Source: JAFKKS01 sp039808325
GTDB taxonomy: Bacteria > Pseudomonadota > Alphaproteobacteria > Rhizobiales > Xanthobacteraceae
DNA length: 18,120 bases
NCBI GenBank assembly: GCA_039808325.1
Contig: JBDHSU010000085.1
Location: 1-18,120, forward strand
Reading direction: 5' to 3'
This document shows, piece after piece, positions 1 to 9,201 of this stretch. The notes beneath the pieces were generated by a model that was given only the letters and a program-made list of their open reading frames with translations, was not told the DNA's origin and searched no databases. The position numbers were made by a program, and so were the translations under genes. Numbering within the stretch: the stretch's first letter is position 1; every line of letters begins with the position of its first letter.

Positions 1-689
1 ACATATTTCGCGCCGATGATGTCGAGCGCGCAGGTTTCCGACGCGAGGATCGGGCAGCCGTCGAGTTCGCCGAGCACCAGCGGGCGGATGCCGAGCGGGT
101 CGCGCGCGCCGACGAGCTTCTTGTTGGTCAGTCCGACCAGCGAGTAGGCGCCCTCGATGGCGCGCAGCGCGTCGATGAAGCGCTCGACGAAGCGATTGCG
201 CCGCGACTGCGCGACGAGATGCAGGATCACTTCGGTATCCGTCGTCGACTGCATCATCGCGCCGCCCTTGATGAGCTCGCGGCGCAGCGTGCGGCCGTTG
301 GTGATGTTGCCGTTGTGGCCCACCGCGAAGCCGCCGGCATTGAGCTCGGCGAACAGCGGCTGGACGTTGCGCAGGATGGTCTCGCCGGTGGTCGAATAAC
401 GGACATGGCCGATCGCGGCCCGGCCGGGCAGGCGGTCGATCACCTCGCGCCGCGAGAACGTGTCGCCGACGAGGCCCATGCGGCGCTCGGAGTGGAAGCG
501 ATGGCCGTCGAAGCTGACGATGCCGCACGCTTCCTGGCCGCGATGCTGCAAGGCATGCAGGCCGAGCGCGGTGAGGGCGGCGGCATCAGGGTGGCCGTAG
601 ATGCCGAAGACGCCGCACTCTTCGCGGAGGCGGTCGCCGTCCTGCTCGCGGAGGCTGTCCTGGTGAGAGAGATCCCGGGTTTCGCTCAT
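1..689 (-). CDS. purF: Amidophosphoribosyltransferase (PurF), N-terminal part, runs off the left edge
   Basis: PurF catalyses the first committed step of purine synthesis, PRPP plus glutamine to phosphoribosylamine, in the cytoplasm. Only the first 229 codons are in the window; no stop is reached. The visible part is the class II (Ntn) glutaminase domain. ECGVFGI places the nucleophile at Cys25, implying a 24-residue propeptide removed on maturation, as in the Fe-S-type PurF of Bacillus. Further family motifs are LQHRGQEACGI, GHVRYSTTG, GHNGNITN, STTDTEV and RDPLGIRPL. The start at 689 is preceded by GGAAGG about 4 nt upstream, a good ribosome binding site. The gene follows cvpA by 32 bp on the same strand, the same pairing as the E. 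coli cvpA-purF operon. The phosphoribosyltransferase domain lies outside the window. Confidence 0.97.
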   Translation of the reverse strand, partial: MSETRDLSHQDSLREQDGDRLREECGVFGIYGHPDAAALTALGLHALQHRGQEACGIVSFDGHRFHSERRMGLVGDTFSRREVIDRLPGRAAIGHVRYSTTGETILRNVQPLFAELNAGGFAVGHNGNITNGRTLRRELIKGGAMMQSTTDTEVILHLVAQSRRNRFVERFIDALRAIEGAYSLVGLTNKKLVGARDPLGIRPLVLGELDGCPILASETCALDIIGAKY

Positions 690-721
690 CACACCTTCCG
701 CAAGCTGATTAAACGCCAACG

Positions 722-1411
722 TCAGCGCGTTTTAGGCGCCGAGGACTGAAGAAGTTGTTGCATTTCCACCCGATCGGAGCGGCCGTAGCCGGGCTGCTCG
801 TCGGGGGTCTTGATAGAGCCGGTCTGATCGCCGCCGTCGCGTTGGGATTTGGTCCCAGGCGGCGGCGCATCCGCCGGCTCCTGCTGCTCCTCGCCGCGCG
901 GCTTCTTGAGCTTGCGCAAGTAGCTTTCGGGGTCGTCCGGCAGCATCGATTTAAGGGCTTCGCCCGCGCTCTGCAATATGACGCGCGACTTGGCATTGCG
1001 GACCCAATCGGGCTGCTTTTCCGGCGGCTGCACGAGCCAGTCGAAGAACAGGAACGCGACCACGACGATGATCAGACCGCGTGCGAGGCCGAACAGGAAG
1101 CCCATCGTCCGGTCGAGCGCGCCGATGCGGCTGTCCAGGATGCGGTCCGAGATCTTCACCGTGATGATGGAGACCACCAGCAGGGTGCCTAAGAAGATAC
1201 CGGCGACGGTGATGCCCTTCGCCACGATATCCTGGGCGACATACTGCTGGACCACCGGCAGAAGCTTCGGAAATCCGATGACCGTCAACAGCGCCGCGGC
1301 GCCCCACGCGGCGATGGACAGGATTTCGCGAATGAAACCACGCACCATGGCGAGCAGGCCCGAAATGAGCATGACGCCAAGAAGGATGATGTCGAGAAGC
1401 GTAATCGGCAT
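722..1411 (-). CDS. cvpA: CvpA family inner-membrane protein
   Basis: The 229-residue product has the CvpA (colicin V production) layout: about four hydrophobic helices in the first 130 residues (roughly 5-25, 29-47, 64-85 and 106-125), including the family-typical RGFIREILSIAAW and IGALDRTMGFLFGLARG. A hydrophilic, Pro/Gln/Asp-rich tail of about 80 residues follows and is probably disordered. CvpA proteins affect envelope stress tolerance and colicin V export in enterobacteria; the molecular role is unknown. I chose the start at 1411 (MPITLLDIILLG) because family members begin there; the open frame extends 38 codons upstream with no hydrophobic or conserved content. The Shine-Dalgarno signal is weak. 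It precedes purF by 32 bp and is probably co-transcribed with it. Confidence 0.9.
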   Translation of the reverse strand: MPITLLDIILLGVMLISGLLAMVRGFIREILSIAAWGAAALLTVIGFPKLLPVVQQYVAQDIVAKGITVAGIFLGTLLVVSIITVKISDRILDSRIGALDRTMGFLFGLARGLIIVVVAFLFFDWLVQPPEKQPDWVRNAKSRVILQSAGEALKSMLPDDPESYLRKLKKPRGEEQQEPADAPPPGTKSQRDGGDQTGSIKTPDEQPGYGRSDRVEMQQLLQSSAPKTR

Positions 1412-1496
1412 TCCAAGGCTCGTCAGGTCCCCAGGCTGAATCCGGCCCGGGCAGGCGGCTCGGGAATCGGAACCCGGCGGCGATAAATGCTGTCCG

Positions 1497-1525
1497 TGTA
1501 TAGCGGCGACGGCAACGTCCGTCAC
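1497..1525 (-). promoter_or_regulatory. Candidate promoter for cvpA-purF
   Basis: In the 121-bp gap between radA and cvpA, the largest gap in this gene run, the minus strand carries GTGACG, a 17-bp spacer and TATACA. A start near 1490 would give a leader of about 80 nt for cvpA. The match is moderate (4/6 in each box), so it may be fortuitous; it would allow cvpA-purF to be expressed apart from dnaB-radA. Confidence 0.28.
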
Positions 1526-1532
1526 CCGTCTT

Positions 1533-2942
<1,410 letters not shown>

Positions 2943-2966
2943 CGGGTCTTCTGTCTCTCTGGCGGG

Positions 2967-3692
2967 TCAGGCGTGCGCGGCGTTCCATAGCATGGATAGA
3001 CCGGCGGCGATCATGATTGCGTCCATGATCAGCCGGAAAGCGTTGGAATCGAGCTTCAGGACGAAGCGCTTGGCGACGAAGGCCCCGACCATGAGCGAGG
3101 AGCCGGCGAAAAGCCCCTTGAGGAAGGTGTCCATATCGAGCGCGCCGAAGTGCTGGAACGTGGCGGCCTTCGAGAGATAGACGGCAAGCGAACTCGCCGC
3201 TTCGGTGCTCAGGAACGCGCCACGCGTCAATCCATAGGCGAGGAAGATCGGGACGCTGATGGGGCCGGTGGAGACGACGATGCCGGTCAGGTACCCGATC
3301 AGCGCGCCGGCGATCGCCAGATGCCAGCGTGAGAGCTTCCATTCGTGCTTCGCCAGCCAATGCCGCACCGGAACCATCGCGATCAGAAACATCCCGATGG
3401 CGATGTCGACGGCGCGCGAGGGCAGCGCGAGCAGCGTTCGCGCGCCGAGCGCCGCCGCCGGCACCGCAGGGATGGCGTAGGCCGCGCAGGCGCGCCAATC
3501 GACCTCGCGCCACCACGCCATGATGCGCGAGAGGTTCGCCATGATGGCGGCGACCGCCATGATCGGGACCGCCGCCTTCGGCCCGAATTCATAGACGAGG
3601 ACCGGAACCAGCATGATCGACGCGCCGGTCCCGACAATGCCGCTGATGGTGCCGGCCAGCAGGCCGACAACGACGACGAAAATGTAGTGCAT
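2967..3692 (-). CDS. TSUP (TauE/SafE) family membrane transporter
   Basis: The 241-residue, almost entirely hydrophobic protein has about eight transmembrane segments. It has the family-like repeats GLLAGTISGIVGTGASIMLVP near the N-terminus and GALIGYLTGIVVSTGPISVP near residue 140. TSUP members move small organic or sulfur anions (sulfite, sulfoacetate, taurine-derived products and others). The substrate cannot be told from sequence, and no sulfur-metabolism gene is nearby. The gene begins 15 bp after alr and ends 24 bp before radA, so it is probably transcribed with them, although no good Shine-Dalgarno precedes its ATG. Confidence 0.85.
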   Translation of the reverse strand: MHYIFVVVVGLLAGTISGIVGTGASIMLVPVLVYEFGPKAAVPIMAVAAIMANLSRIMAWWREVDWRACAAYAIPAVPAAALGARTLLALPSRAVDIAIGMFLIAMVPVRHWLAKHEWKLSRWHLAIAGALIGYLTGIVVSTGPISVPIFLAYGLTRGAFLSTEAASSLAVYLSKAATFQHFGALDMDTFLKGLFAGSSLMVGAFVAKRFVLKLDSNAFRLIMDAIMIAAGLSMLWNAAHA

Positions 3693-3707
3693 GCAGGCGC
3701 CGCCGTT

Positions 3708-4856
3708 TCAGGAGGCAGATTCGGCGCCGTGTTTATAGATGCGGTGATAGCGACGGCCAAGGCTCGTCAGGATCTCGTAACCGATCGTGCCGGCATGCGC
3801 GGCGAGATCGTCGACGGTGATGGTCTCGTCGAGAAACGCCGCCAGGCTGCCCCGCTTGACGGCCCCGTCCGGCACGGCGGTGACGTCGACGGCGATCAGG
3901 TCCATGGAGACGCGGCCCGCGATCGGACAACGGTGGCCGGCCACGATGGCCTCGGCGCCGCCGCGGACGTCCGAGCCGCCGGCGGCGCGCAGGAGCCCGT
4001 CGGCGTAGCCGGTCGACACCACCGCGATCCGCGCGGCTTGTCGCGCGGTCCAGGTGGCGCCGTAGCCGACGGTCTCCTGCGGGGAAACGCTGCGGACCTG
4101 AATGACGCGGCTCTCGAGTTTCACGACCGGCCGCATCGGATTGGCGTGGCCCGGCGTCGGATTGCCGCCGTAAAGCGCGACCCCGGGCCGCAGGAGGTCA
4201 AAGTGCGCATCGGGATCGAGAAAGATGCCGGAGGAGTTCGCAAGCGATGCGCGCAAGTCCGGGTAAAGCGCCGCAATCTCTTTGAAATCCCCCATTTGTT
4301 TCGCGTTCAACGGATGCGCCGGCTCGTCGGCGCATGCGAAGTGGCTCATCAGCAGGTTGAGGCCGAGGTCCTTGAGGTCGTTGCGCCTGGCGAGCGCGAC
4401 GGCTTCGCGCGGACGCAAGCCGAGCCGGTTCATTCCGGTGTCGACGTGCAGCGCCGCGCCGCCCGGCCAGCCGCCCGCCTTGAAGGCTTGCCATTCGGCG
4501 ATTTCATCGGGGCCCCCGAGAACGGGCTGGAGGTTGCATTCGGCGTAGGCGGGGGCGCTTCCGGGAAGGAGGCCGTTGAGCACGTAGATCGCGGCGTCGG
4601 GAGCGGCCGCGCGGGCGCGCCGCGCCTCGACGAGATGCGCGACGAAGAAGGTGCGGCAGCCGGCGGCGGCGAGGGCGCGGGCGACCGGCTCGATCCCACA
4701 GCCATAGGCATCGGCCTTGATGACGGCGCCGCATTCGGCCGACGCCGCGCGCCCCGCGAGGTCGCGCCAGTTCGCGACGATGGCGCCGAGATCGATGGTG
4801 AGGATGCCGCCCGCCTCGCCGGGAGGCACGTTGGCGCCGCTCGATGAAGAGGCCAT
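3708..4856 (-). CDS. alr: Alanine racemase
   Basis: Alr is a PLP enzyme that interconverts L- and D-alanine to supply D-Ala for peptidoglycan. The 382-residue product has the PLP-binding lysine in AVIKADAYGCG (Lys47), the TIM-barrel motifs HVDTGMNRLGL, MSHFACAD and LRPGVALYGG, and the second catalytic base in ETVGYGATW (Tyr265, the same number as the reference Geobacillus enzyme). The C-terminal beta domain has GRVSMDLIAVDV. The start at 4856 is fixed by GAGGTGA about 5 nt upstream; the 40-codon open extension beyond it would run into the dnaB coding region. It lies 25 bp after dnaB and 15 bp before the TSUP gene. Confidence 0.95.
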   Translation of the reverse strand: MASSSSGANVPPGEAGGILTIDLGAIVANWRDLAGRAASAECGAVIKADAYGCGIEPVARALAAAGCRTFFVAHLVEARRARAAAPDAAIYVLNGLLPGSAPAYAECNLQPVLGGPDEIAEWQAFKAGGWPGGAALHVDTGMNRLGLRPREAVALARRNDLKDLGLNLLMSHFACADEPAHPLNAKQMGDFKEIAALYPDLRASLANSSGIFLDPDAHFDLLRPGVALYGGNPTPGHANPMRPVVKLESRVIQVRSVSPQETVGYGATWTARQAARIAVVSTGYADGLLRAAGGSDVRGGAEAIVAGHRCPIAGRVSMDLIAVDVTAVPDGAVKRGSLAAFLDETITVDDLAAHAGTIGYEILTSLGRRYHRIYKHGAESAS

Positions 4857-4881
4857 CGCGCTCACCTCGTCCGCCAGGACA

Positions 4882-6375
4882 TCAATACGGCGCCGGCATG
4901 CGGCTCTCGTCCGCCAGATTGGAGAAGCGGGTGACGTCGTCCTTGAACTGGAGCGGGACGGTGCCGGTCGGGCCATGGCGCTGCTTGCCGATGATGACCT
5001 CGGCCTTGCCGTGCACCGCTTCCATTTCGGCTTGCCACTTGAAGTACTCTTCCGTTCCGGCGCGGGGTTCGCGGTTCTTCAGATAGTACTCTTCGCGGTA
5101 GACGAACATAACCACGTCGGCGTCCTGCTCGATCGAGCCCGACTCACGCAAGTCGGACAGTTGTGGGCGCTTGTCGTCACGGCTTTCGACTTGGCGCGAG
5201 AGCTGCGACAGCGCCAGGATCGGCACGTTCAACTCTTTCGCCAAGGCTTTGAGATTGGTGGTGATCTCGGTGATTTCCTGCACGCGGCCTTGCGAGGCAC
5301 GGCTGGCCGAGCCGGCGAGAAGCTGCAAGTAGTCGATGACCAGCATGTCGAGGCCGCGCTGGCGCTTGAGGCGACGCGCGCGGGCGGCGAGTTGCGCGAT
5401 GTTCAGGCCGCCGGTCTCATCGATATAGAGCGGCAGCGTTTCCATTTCGCGCGAGACGTCGACGATGCGCTCGAAGTCGCGCGTGTCGATCTCGCCGCGG
5501 CGGATACGGTAGGACGGGATTTCCGTCTGCTCGGAGATGATGCGGGTGGCGAGCTGCTCGGCGGACATTTCCAGCGAGAAGAAGCCGATGATGCCGCCGT
5601 TGACGGTGGCGACGCGGCCGTCCGCCTGGGTCTCGCCGCGCCAGGCGCGCGCGATGTTGTAGGCGATGTTGGTGGCGAGCGCGGTCTTGCCCATGCCGGG
5701 GCGTCCGGCGAGGATCACGAGGTCCGACTTCTGCAAGCCGCCCATCATGCGGTCGAGGTCGGACAGGCCGGTGGCGACACCGGAAAGCTTTCCGTCGCGC
5801 TCATAGGCGTTGGCCGCCATGTCGACGGCCGTCTTGAGCGCCGACGTGAAGCGCTGGAAGCCACCGTCGTAGCGGCCGGTTTCCGCGAGCTCGTAGAGAC
5901 GGCGCTCCGCGTCCTCGATCTGCGCGCGCGGGGCGAAATCGACGGGCGCGTCGAACGCGACGTTGACCATGTCCTCGCCGATGACGATCAGCGCGCGCCG
6001 GGTCGAAAGGTCGTAGATCGTGCGGCCGTAATCCTGCGCATTGATGACCGTCGTCGCTTCGGCGGCAAGTCGCGCCAGGTATTGGCTGACGGTCAGTCCC
6101 GCGATGTCGAGGTCGGCGGGAAGGAATGTCTTCAGGGTGATCGGGGTCGCGATCTTGCCGGCGCGGATGAGGCTGCCGGCGAGCTCGAAGATCTTCTGAT
6201 GCAGCGGCTCGAGAAAATGCTCCGGCGCGAGAAAATCCGACACGCGGTAAAACGCCTCGTTGTTGACGAGGATCGCGCCGAGCAGCGCCTGTTCGGCTTC
6301 GAGGTTATGCGGCGCCAAACGGTAGAGCGGCTCCGGCTCGTTCGCTTTGCGTCGTGTGGAATCGATCAGAGCCAT
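4882..6375 (-). CDS. dnaB: Replicative DNA helicase DnaB
   Basis: DnaB is the hexameric 5'-3' helicase of the replication fork. The 497-residue product has the N-terminal DnaG-interacting domain (about 15-120, beginning APHNLEAEQALLGAIL) and a linker. The RecA-like motor has Walker A GRPGMGKT (224-231, Lys230), FFSLEMSAEQLATRI, Walker B LVIDYLQLL (Asp348) and the C-terminal DLRESGSIEQDADVV and GKQRHGPTG motifs. About 20 extra residues (near 243-263) lie between Walker A and FFSLEM compared with E. coli; from memory, rhizobial DnaB proteins share this insert. There is no intein. The gene heads the alr-TSUP-radA-cvpA-purF run. The start at 6375 gives the usual N-terminus, but its Shine-Dalgarno is weak. 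Confidence 0.98.
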   Translation of the reverse strand: MALIDSTRRKANEPEPLYRLAPHNLEAEQALLGAILVNNEAFYRVSDFLAPEHFLEPLHQKIFELAGSLIRAGKIATPITLKTFLPADLDIAGLTVSQYLARLAAEATTVINAQDYGRTIYDLSTRRALIVIGEDMVNVAFDAPVDFAPRAQIEDAERRLYELAETGRYDGGFQRFTSALKTAVDMAANAYERDGKLSGVATGLSDLDRMMGGLQKSDLVILAGRPGMGKTALATNIAYNIARAWRGETQADGRVATVNGGIIGFFSLEMSAEQLATRIISEQTEIPSYRIRRGEIDTRDFERIVDVSREMETLPLYIDETGGLNIAQLAARARRLKRQRGLDMLVIDYLQLLAGSASRASQGRVQEITEITTNLKALAKELNVPILALSQLSRQVESRDDKRPQLSDLRESGSIEQDADVVMFVYREEYYLKNREPRAGTEEYFKWQAEMEAVHGKAEVIIGKQRHGPTGTVPLQFKDDVTRFSNLADESRMPAPY

Positions 6376-6793
6376 GGATTGCGGTCGTTACAAAAGAGCG
6401 GCGGTGGCACGGTGGCGATAGCACGCGAAGCGTTGCGGCGCGCGAGCGTGGAGCGATGCTTTCGGCTCGTTGTCCCGCAATCCCCGTTGTTCGTGCCCGC
6501 TCGAGCGTCAGAAAATAATCCGCTTGACGAAGAGCCCGTGGCAACGGAAGCCGACGCGGGAAAACCACCGCATCGACATTGCAACGGCGTCGACGATTCT
6601 TGCAAGGATTCGATGCCCGCCCTCAAGGGCCGTGTCCGGTAATGGCGTTGGATCGCGCCTTGAAATTGACACGGCCGTGCGGCTTCACAGCGGCGTTACG
6701 ACGCAAAAATTTAGTGAAATGAAAGCTTGCTCGGTCTATGCGAACGGGGTGATGAACCGTTCGGCTTCTGCCGCACCATGGAGTGGAATCACG
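6376..6793. other. Divergent intergenic region between dnaB and the cytochrome c-like gene
   Basis: I see no convincing gene in these 418 bp. Open frames here lack ribosome binding sites and recognisable protein content. The spacer must hold the promoters for both divergent genes. On the plus strand a TTGACA at 6666-6671 could be a -35 box but has no good -10 at the right distance. Two TTGCAA palindromes (6579-6584 and 6600-6605) start 21 bp apart. Two GATTC sites (6595-6599, 6607-6611) match the GANTC recognition sequence of the alphaproteobacterial methylase CcrM. Confidence 0.5.
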
Positions 6794-7483
6794 ATGCGCG
6801 GAGGCGGGGGACGGCTGCGAATTTCGTTATGGCCGCTGATGGCTGGAGCGTATCTGCTCTTCAGCCCGCTTACGGTGTTCGCGCAGGACCTCGACCAGGG
6901 GAAATCCCCGGCGCAGCTTTTCGCCGGAAGTTGCAACGCCTGCCACAAGACGCCGCAAGGATTGGGGACGGGGAGGAGCGTCGGCACGCTCACCGGCTTC
7001 TTGCGTCAACACTATACGACCAGCGCGTCGAGCGCCGCGGCGCTAGCAGCGTATGTCGCCAGCGCCGGTCCCGCGCCGGCCTCGCGTGCCGCGTCGAAGC
7101 CGCATCCGTCGCGTTCGGCCGAAAGGCCGCAGCCGCCAGCAGCGGTCGGGCGCGATGAGCGCATACCGGTTCGCAATCTGCCGTCGTCGGGGACCGAGCA
7201 CCAGGCGAAGCCGGCCGAAGGCCGGCCGGCGCCGCGGGCGGGTGCCGTCACGCCCCGGCGCCCGAATACGGTGCCGAGCGTCGAATCCGATCCGGCGCCG
7301 ATCGCGATCTCGCATGAGCCGATAGCGCTGCCGCCGGAGCCGCCAAAAGCCGCGCACGGGGCGACGACGGCGGACGAGAAGCCCAACGCCGCCGTGGCGC
7401 CGGCGCACGGCAGCGCGGAGGGGGCCGCGGCGAGCGCCGCAGCCCAGCCGAGTCAGTCGGGCTTCGCTTCGCCCTTGCCCTGA
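6794..7483 (+). CDS. Exported mono-haem c-type cytochrome-like protein with Pro/Ala-rich tail
   Basis: The 229-residue product has a signal peptide (cleavage probable after VFA, residue 30) and one CNACH haem c-binding motif (Cys47, Cys50, His51) in the mature N-terminus, so it should be a periplasmic or membrane-attached haem protein. The cytochrome-like part is very short (about 35-92). From about residue 93 to the end the protein is low-complexity and rich in Pro, Ala, Arg and Ser, probably disordered. There is no Met after the signal peptide, so the usual Met axial ligand is missing; His73 in RQHYTTS is a candidate replacement. I chose the ATG at 6794 because GGAGTGG lies about 8 nt upstream and the signal peptide starts there; an in-frame ATG at 6721 has no ribosome binding site. 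The last 31 bp overlap rplI tail to tail. Its function and redox partner are unknown. Confidence 0.75.
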   Translation: MRGGGGRLRISLWPLMAGAYLLFSPLTVFAQDLDQGKSPAQLFAGSCNACHKTPQGLGTGRSVGTLTGFLRQHYTTSASSAAALAAYVASAGPAPASRAASKPHPSRSAERPQPPAAVGRDERIPVRNLPSSGTEHQAKPAEGRPAPRAGAVTPRRPNTVPSVESDPAPIAISHEPIALPPEPPKAAHGATTADEKPNAAVAPAHGSAEGAAASAAAQPSQSGFASPLP

Positions 7484-8052
7484 CCGGCGTCTTCGTCGGT
7501 CTCGGCCTCGTCGAAGAATGCGCCGGCCGTATCGGCCTCATCTTCGTCATCGCCGCCCTCGCGGTGAACGGTGACGTCCTCGCCGCGCGCTTGACGTTCG
7601 GCTTCGTCGGCGCTGCGCGCGACATTCACGACCACGGCCACGTCGACCTCGGCGTGCAGGGCGACCGGTACCTTGTGCATGCCGATCATCTTGATCGGGG
7701 CGTTGAGGGCGATCTGGCTGCGGTTCACCGTAAAGCCCGCCTCCGCCATCAGGACGGCGAGATCGCGCGTCGACACCGAACCGTAGAGCTGGCCGGTTTC
7801 CGACGCCTGGCGCAGAACCATGAAGGTTTGCCCGTCGAGCTTGGCGCCGACCTTCTCGGCCTCGCCCTTTTCCTTCAGGTTGCGCGCCTCGAGATCGACG
7901 CGCATCGTTTCGAAGCGCTTACGGTTGTCGTCGGTTGCGCGCAGCGCCTTGCCCTTGGGCAGGAGAAAATTGCGCGCATAGCCGTCCTTTACCCGCACCA
8001 CTTCGCCCATCTGGCCAAGTTTGCCGATGCGCTCTAGCAAGATTACTTCCAT
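7453..8052 (-). CDS. rplI: 50S ribosomal protein L9
   Basis: L9 is an elongated two-domain 23S rRNA-binding protein of the large subunit. The 199-residue product begins with the conserved MEVILLERIGKLGQMGEVV, followed by VKDGYARNFLLPKGKA, the connecting helix and the C-terminal domain with QLYGSVSTRDLA. It is about 50 residues longer than E. coli L9 because of an acidic tail after residue 155 (runs such as DDEDEADTAG), as commonly seen in alphaproteobacteria. The start at 8052 is set by GGAGAAA about 5 nt upstream; the frame stays open far upstream but without L9-like sequence. Its 3' end overlaps the plus-strand cytochrome-like gene. It is the last gene of the rpsF-rpsR-DUF2232-rplI run. Confidence 0.97.
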   Translation of the reverse strand: MEVILLERIGKLGQMGEVVRVKDGYARNFLLPKGKALRATDDNRKRFETMRVDLEARNLKEKGEAEKVGAKLDGQTFMVLRQASETGQLYGSVSTRDLAVLMAEAGFTVNRSQIALNAPIKMIGMHKVPVALHAEVDVAVVVNVARSADEAERQARGEDVTVHREGGDDEDEADTAGAFFDEAETDEDAGQGKGEAKPD

Positions 8053-8098
8053 CGTTATTTCTCCATTACATTGAATAAGTTGCGAAGGGTTTCCGCAG

Positions 8099-9079
8099 TC
8101 AACCCTGCGGCGCCGGCGGACTGCGCCCGGGGCCTTTTCGGGCACGGAAATCGAACAGCGCGTCGGCGATACCGAGCAGCGCCAGAACAAGGATCGGCCA
8201 GCCGAAGACGACGATGAGGGCATAGGAGGAACCGAGGACCATGCCCCGCGTCGGCCGCCCCTGCGTCACGCTATGAAGAACCGCCAAGCCGAGCAGCGCG
8301 TAAGCCATCAGCAGGCAGGCGGTGAAGATCGTGCCGATAACGCCGGGCAAGCCGGACAAGAACGACACGGCGAGAGCGATGATCAATGCGAGGCCGGCCG
8401 TGCGCGGAAAGGTGAGGGCCGACAGATCGGGCCATGGCCGGCGCAGGCGTCCCGAAATCCTGACGATCCGCGCGGCCAGCCAGAGCGAGATCACGTTCGT
8501 CGTCGTCGTCAGCACGGCGGCCGCCGGCGGAACGATCAGGATCATGAAATCGATCACCGACTTGGGATCGGAGATTCCACGCAGTTCGAGCGGCGCGTCG
8601 GCCGGCGTTCCGGACTGGGCGCGCAGAAGCCGTTCGAAAGCCTTGCTCAGCCCGGCATGCAGGCTCTCGGCGTCGGAGGCGATATTCAGCATGGCGATGG
8701 TGACGACGAGCCCGCCGAGAATGGCCGCCCACAGCACGATCCGGCCGACCGGATACCATTCGAGCGCCGGAGCCTCTCCGTTTGCCCCCGCGCCGGGCCG
8801 CGCGAGCAGCGCCAGATAGCCGAGCCACCAGGCCGGCAATCCGATGCCGACCAGAAACGTCAGGAAGAAAAGGCCATTGAGCGCGGCCGCCAGGCTGCCG
8901 GCGGCCACGAACGCGGCGATCAGCCCGGCGAGGTGGCTCCAGCCGATCGCGGCAATGAGGATCGGAAGGGGAGATAGATAAAACAGCGGGATCGATAAAA
9001 GCGACCCGGAGGCGACGGACGCGAACAGGAGCGCCGAGGCGGCGCCCGCTGCTACTCCGATCAATCCCATCTGCAACAT
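8099..9079 (-). CDS. DUF2232 family multi-pass membrane protein
   Basis: The 326-residue, strongly hydrophobic protein has about eight predicted transmembrane segments, beginning at the N-terminus (MLQMGLIGVAAGAASALLF). Its position between rpsR and rplI is where DUF2232 (YybS-like) proteins sit in many Hyphomicrobiales. The assignment rests on context and membrane topology, since the family has few fixed motifs; the function is not known. Two in-frame ATGs (9079 and 9070) are equally possible because neither has a clear Shine-Dalgarno. The gene lies 122 bp after rpsR and 46 bp before rplI. Confidence 0.75.
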   Translation of the reverse strand: MLQMGLIGVAAGAASALLFASVASGSLLSIPLFYLSPLPILIAAIGWSHLAGLIAAFVAAGSLAAALNGLFFLTFLVGIGLPAWWLGYLALLARPGAGANGEAPALEWYPVGRIVLWAAILGGLVVTIAMLNIASDAESLHAGLSKAFERLLRAQSGTPADAPLELRGISDPKSVIDFMILIVPPAAAVLTTTTNVISLWLAARIVRISGRLRRPWPDLSALTFPRTAGLALIIALAVSFLSGLPGVIGTIFTACLLMAYALLGLAVLHSVTQGRPTRGMVLGSSYALIVVFGWPILVLALLGIADALFDFRARKGPGRSPPAPQG

Positions 9080-9135
9080 CGCTGCGCTGTCCCGCTCGGC
9101 GCCGGATATCCGGCCGCCTCGACTGAGCGGTTAGA

Positions 9136-9152
9136 GGCGGGTCGTGCCCGCC
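9136..9152 (-). terminator. Small GC hairpin between rpsR and the DUF2232 gene
   Basis: GGCGGG and CCCGCC pair around a 5-nt loop, about 50 nt downstream of the rpsR stop. There is no T-run after it, so at best it is a partial terminator, attenuator or 3'-end stabiliser that would lower expression of the downstream membrane-protein gene relative to rpsF-rpsR. A second small GC stem lies nearby at about 9170-9183. Confidence 0.2.
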
Positions 9153-9201
9153 CCAACCATTGGAACCGACGCCCGCCGGGCGCCGGGACTTAAATGCCGC
9201 C

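Noticed and set aside
3345..4847. 500-codon plus-strand open frame opposite alr and the TSUP gene
   Set aside because: Typical antisense frame in GC-rich DNA; the opposite strand encodes alanine racemase with catalytic residues in place.
4717..6642. Very long plus-strand open frame antisense to alr and dnaB
   Set aside because: Composition is Arg/Ala/Asp-rich shadow translation of the dnaB gene; no family motifs or ribosome binding site, and the minus-strand frame is unmistakable DnaB.
7248..7625. Minus-strand frame covering the tail of the cytochrome-like gene and rplI end
   Set aside because: Ser/Arg/Pro-rich shadow without a ribosome binding site; rplI uses another frame.
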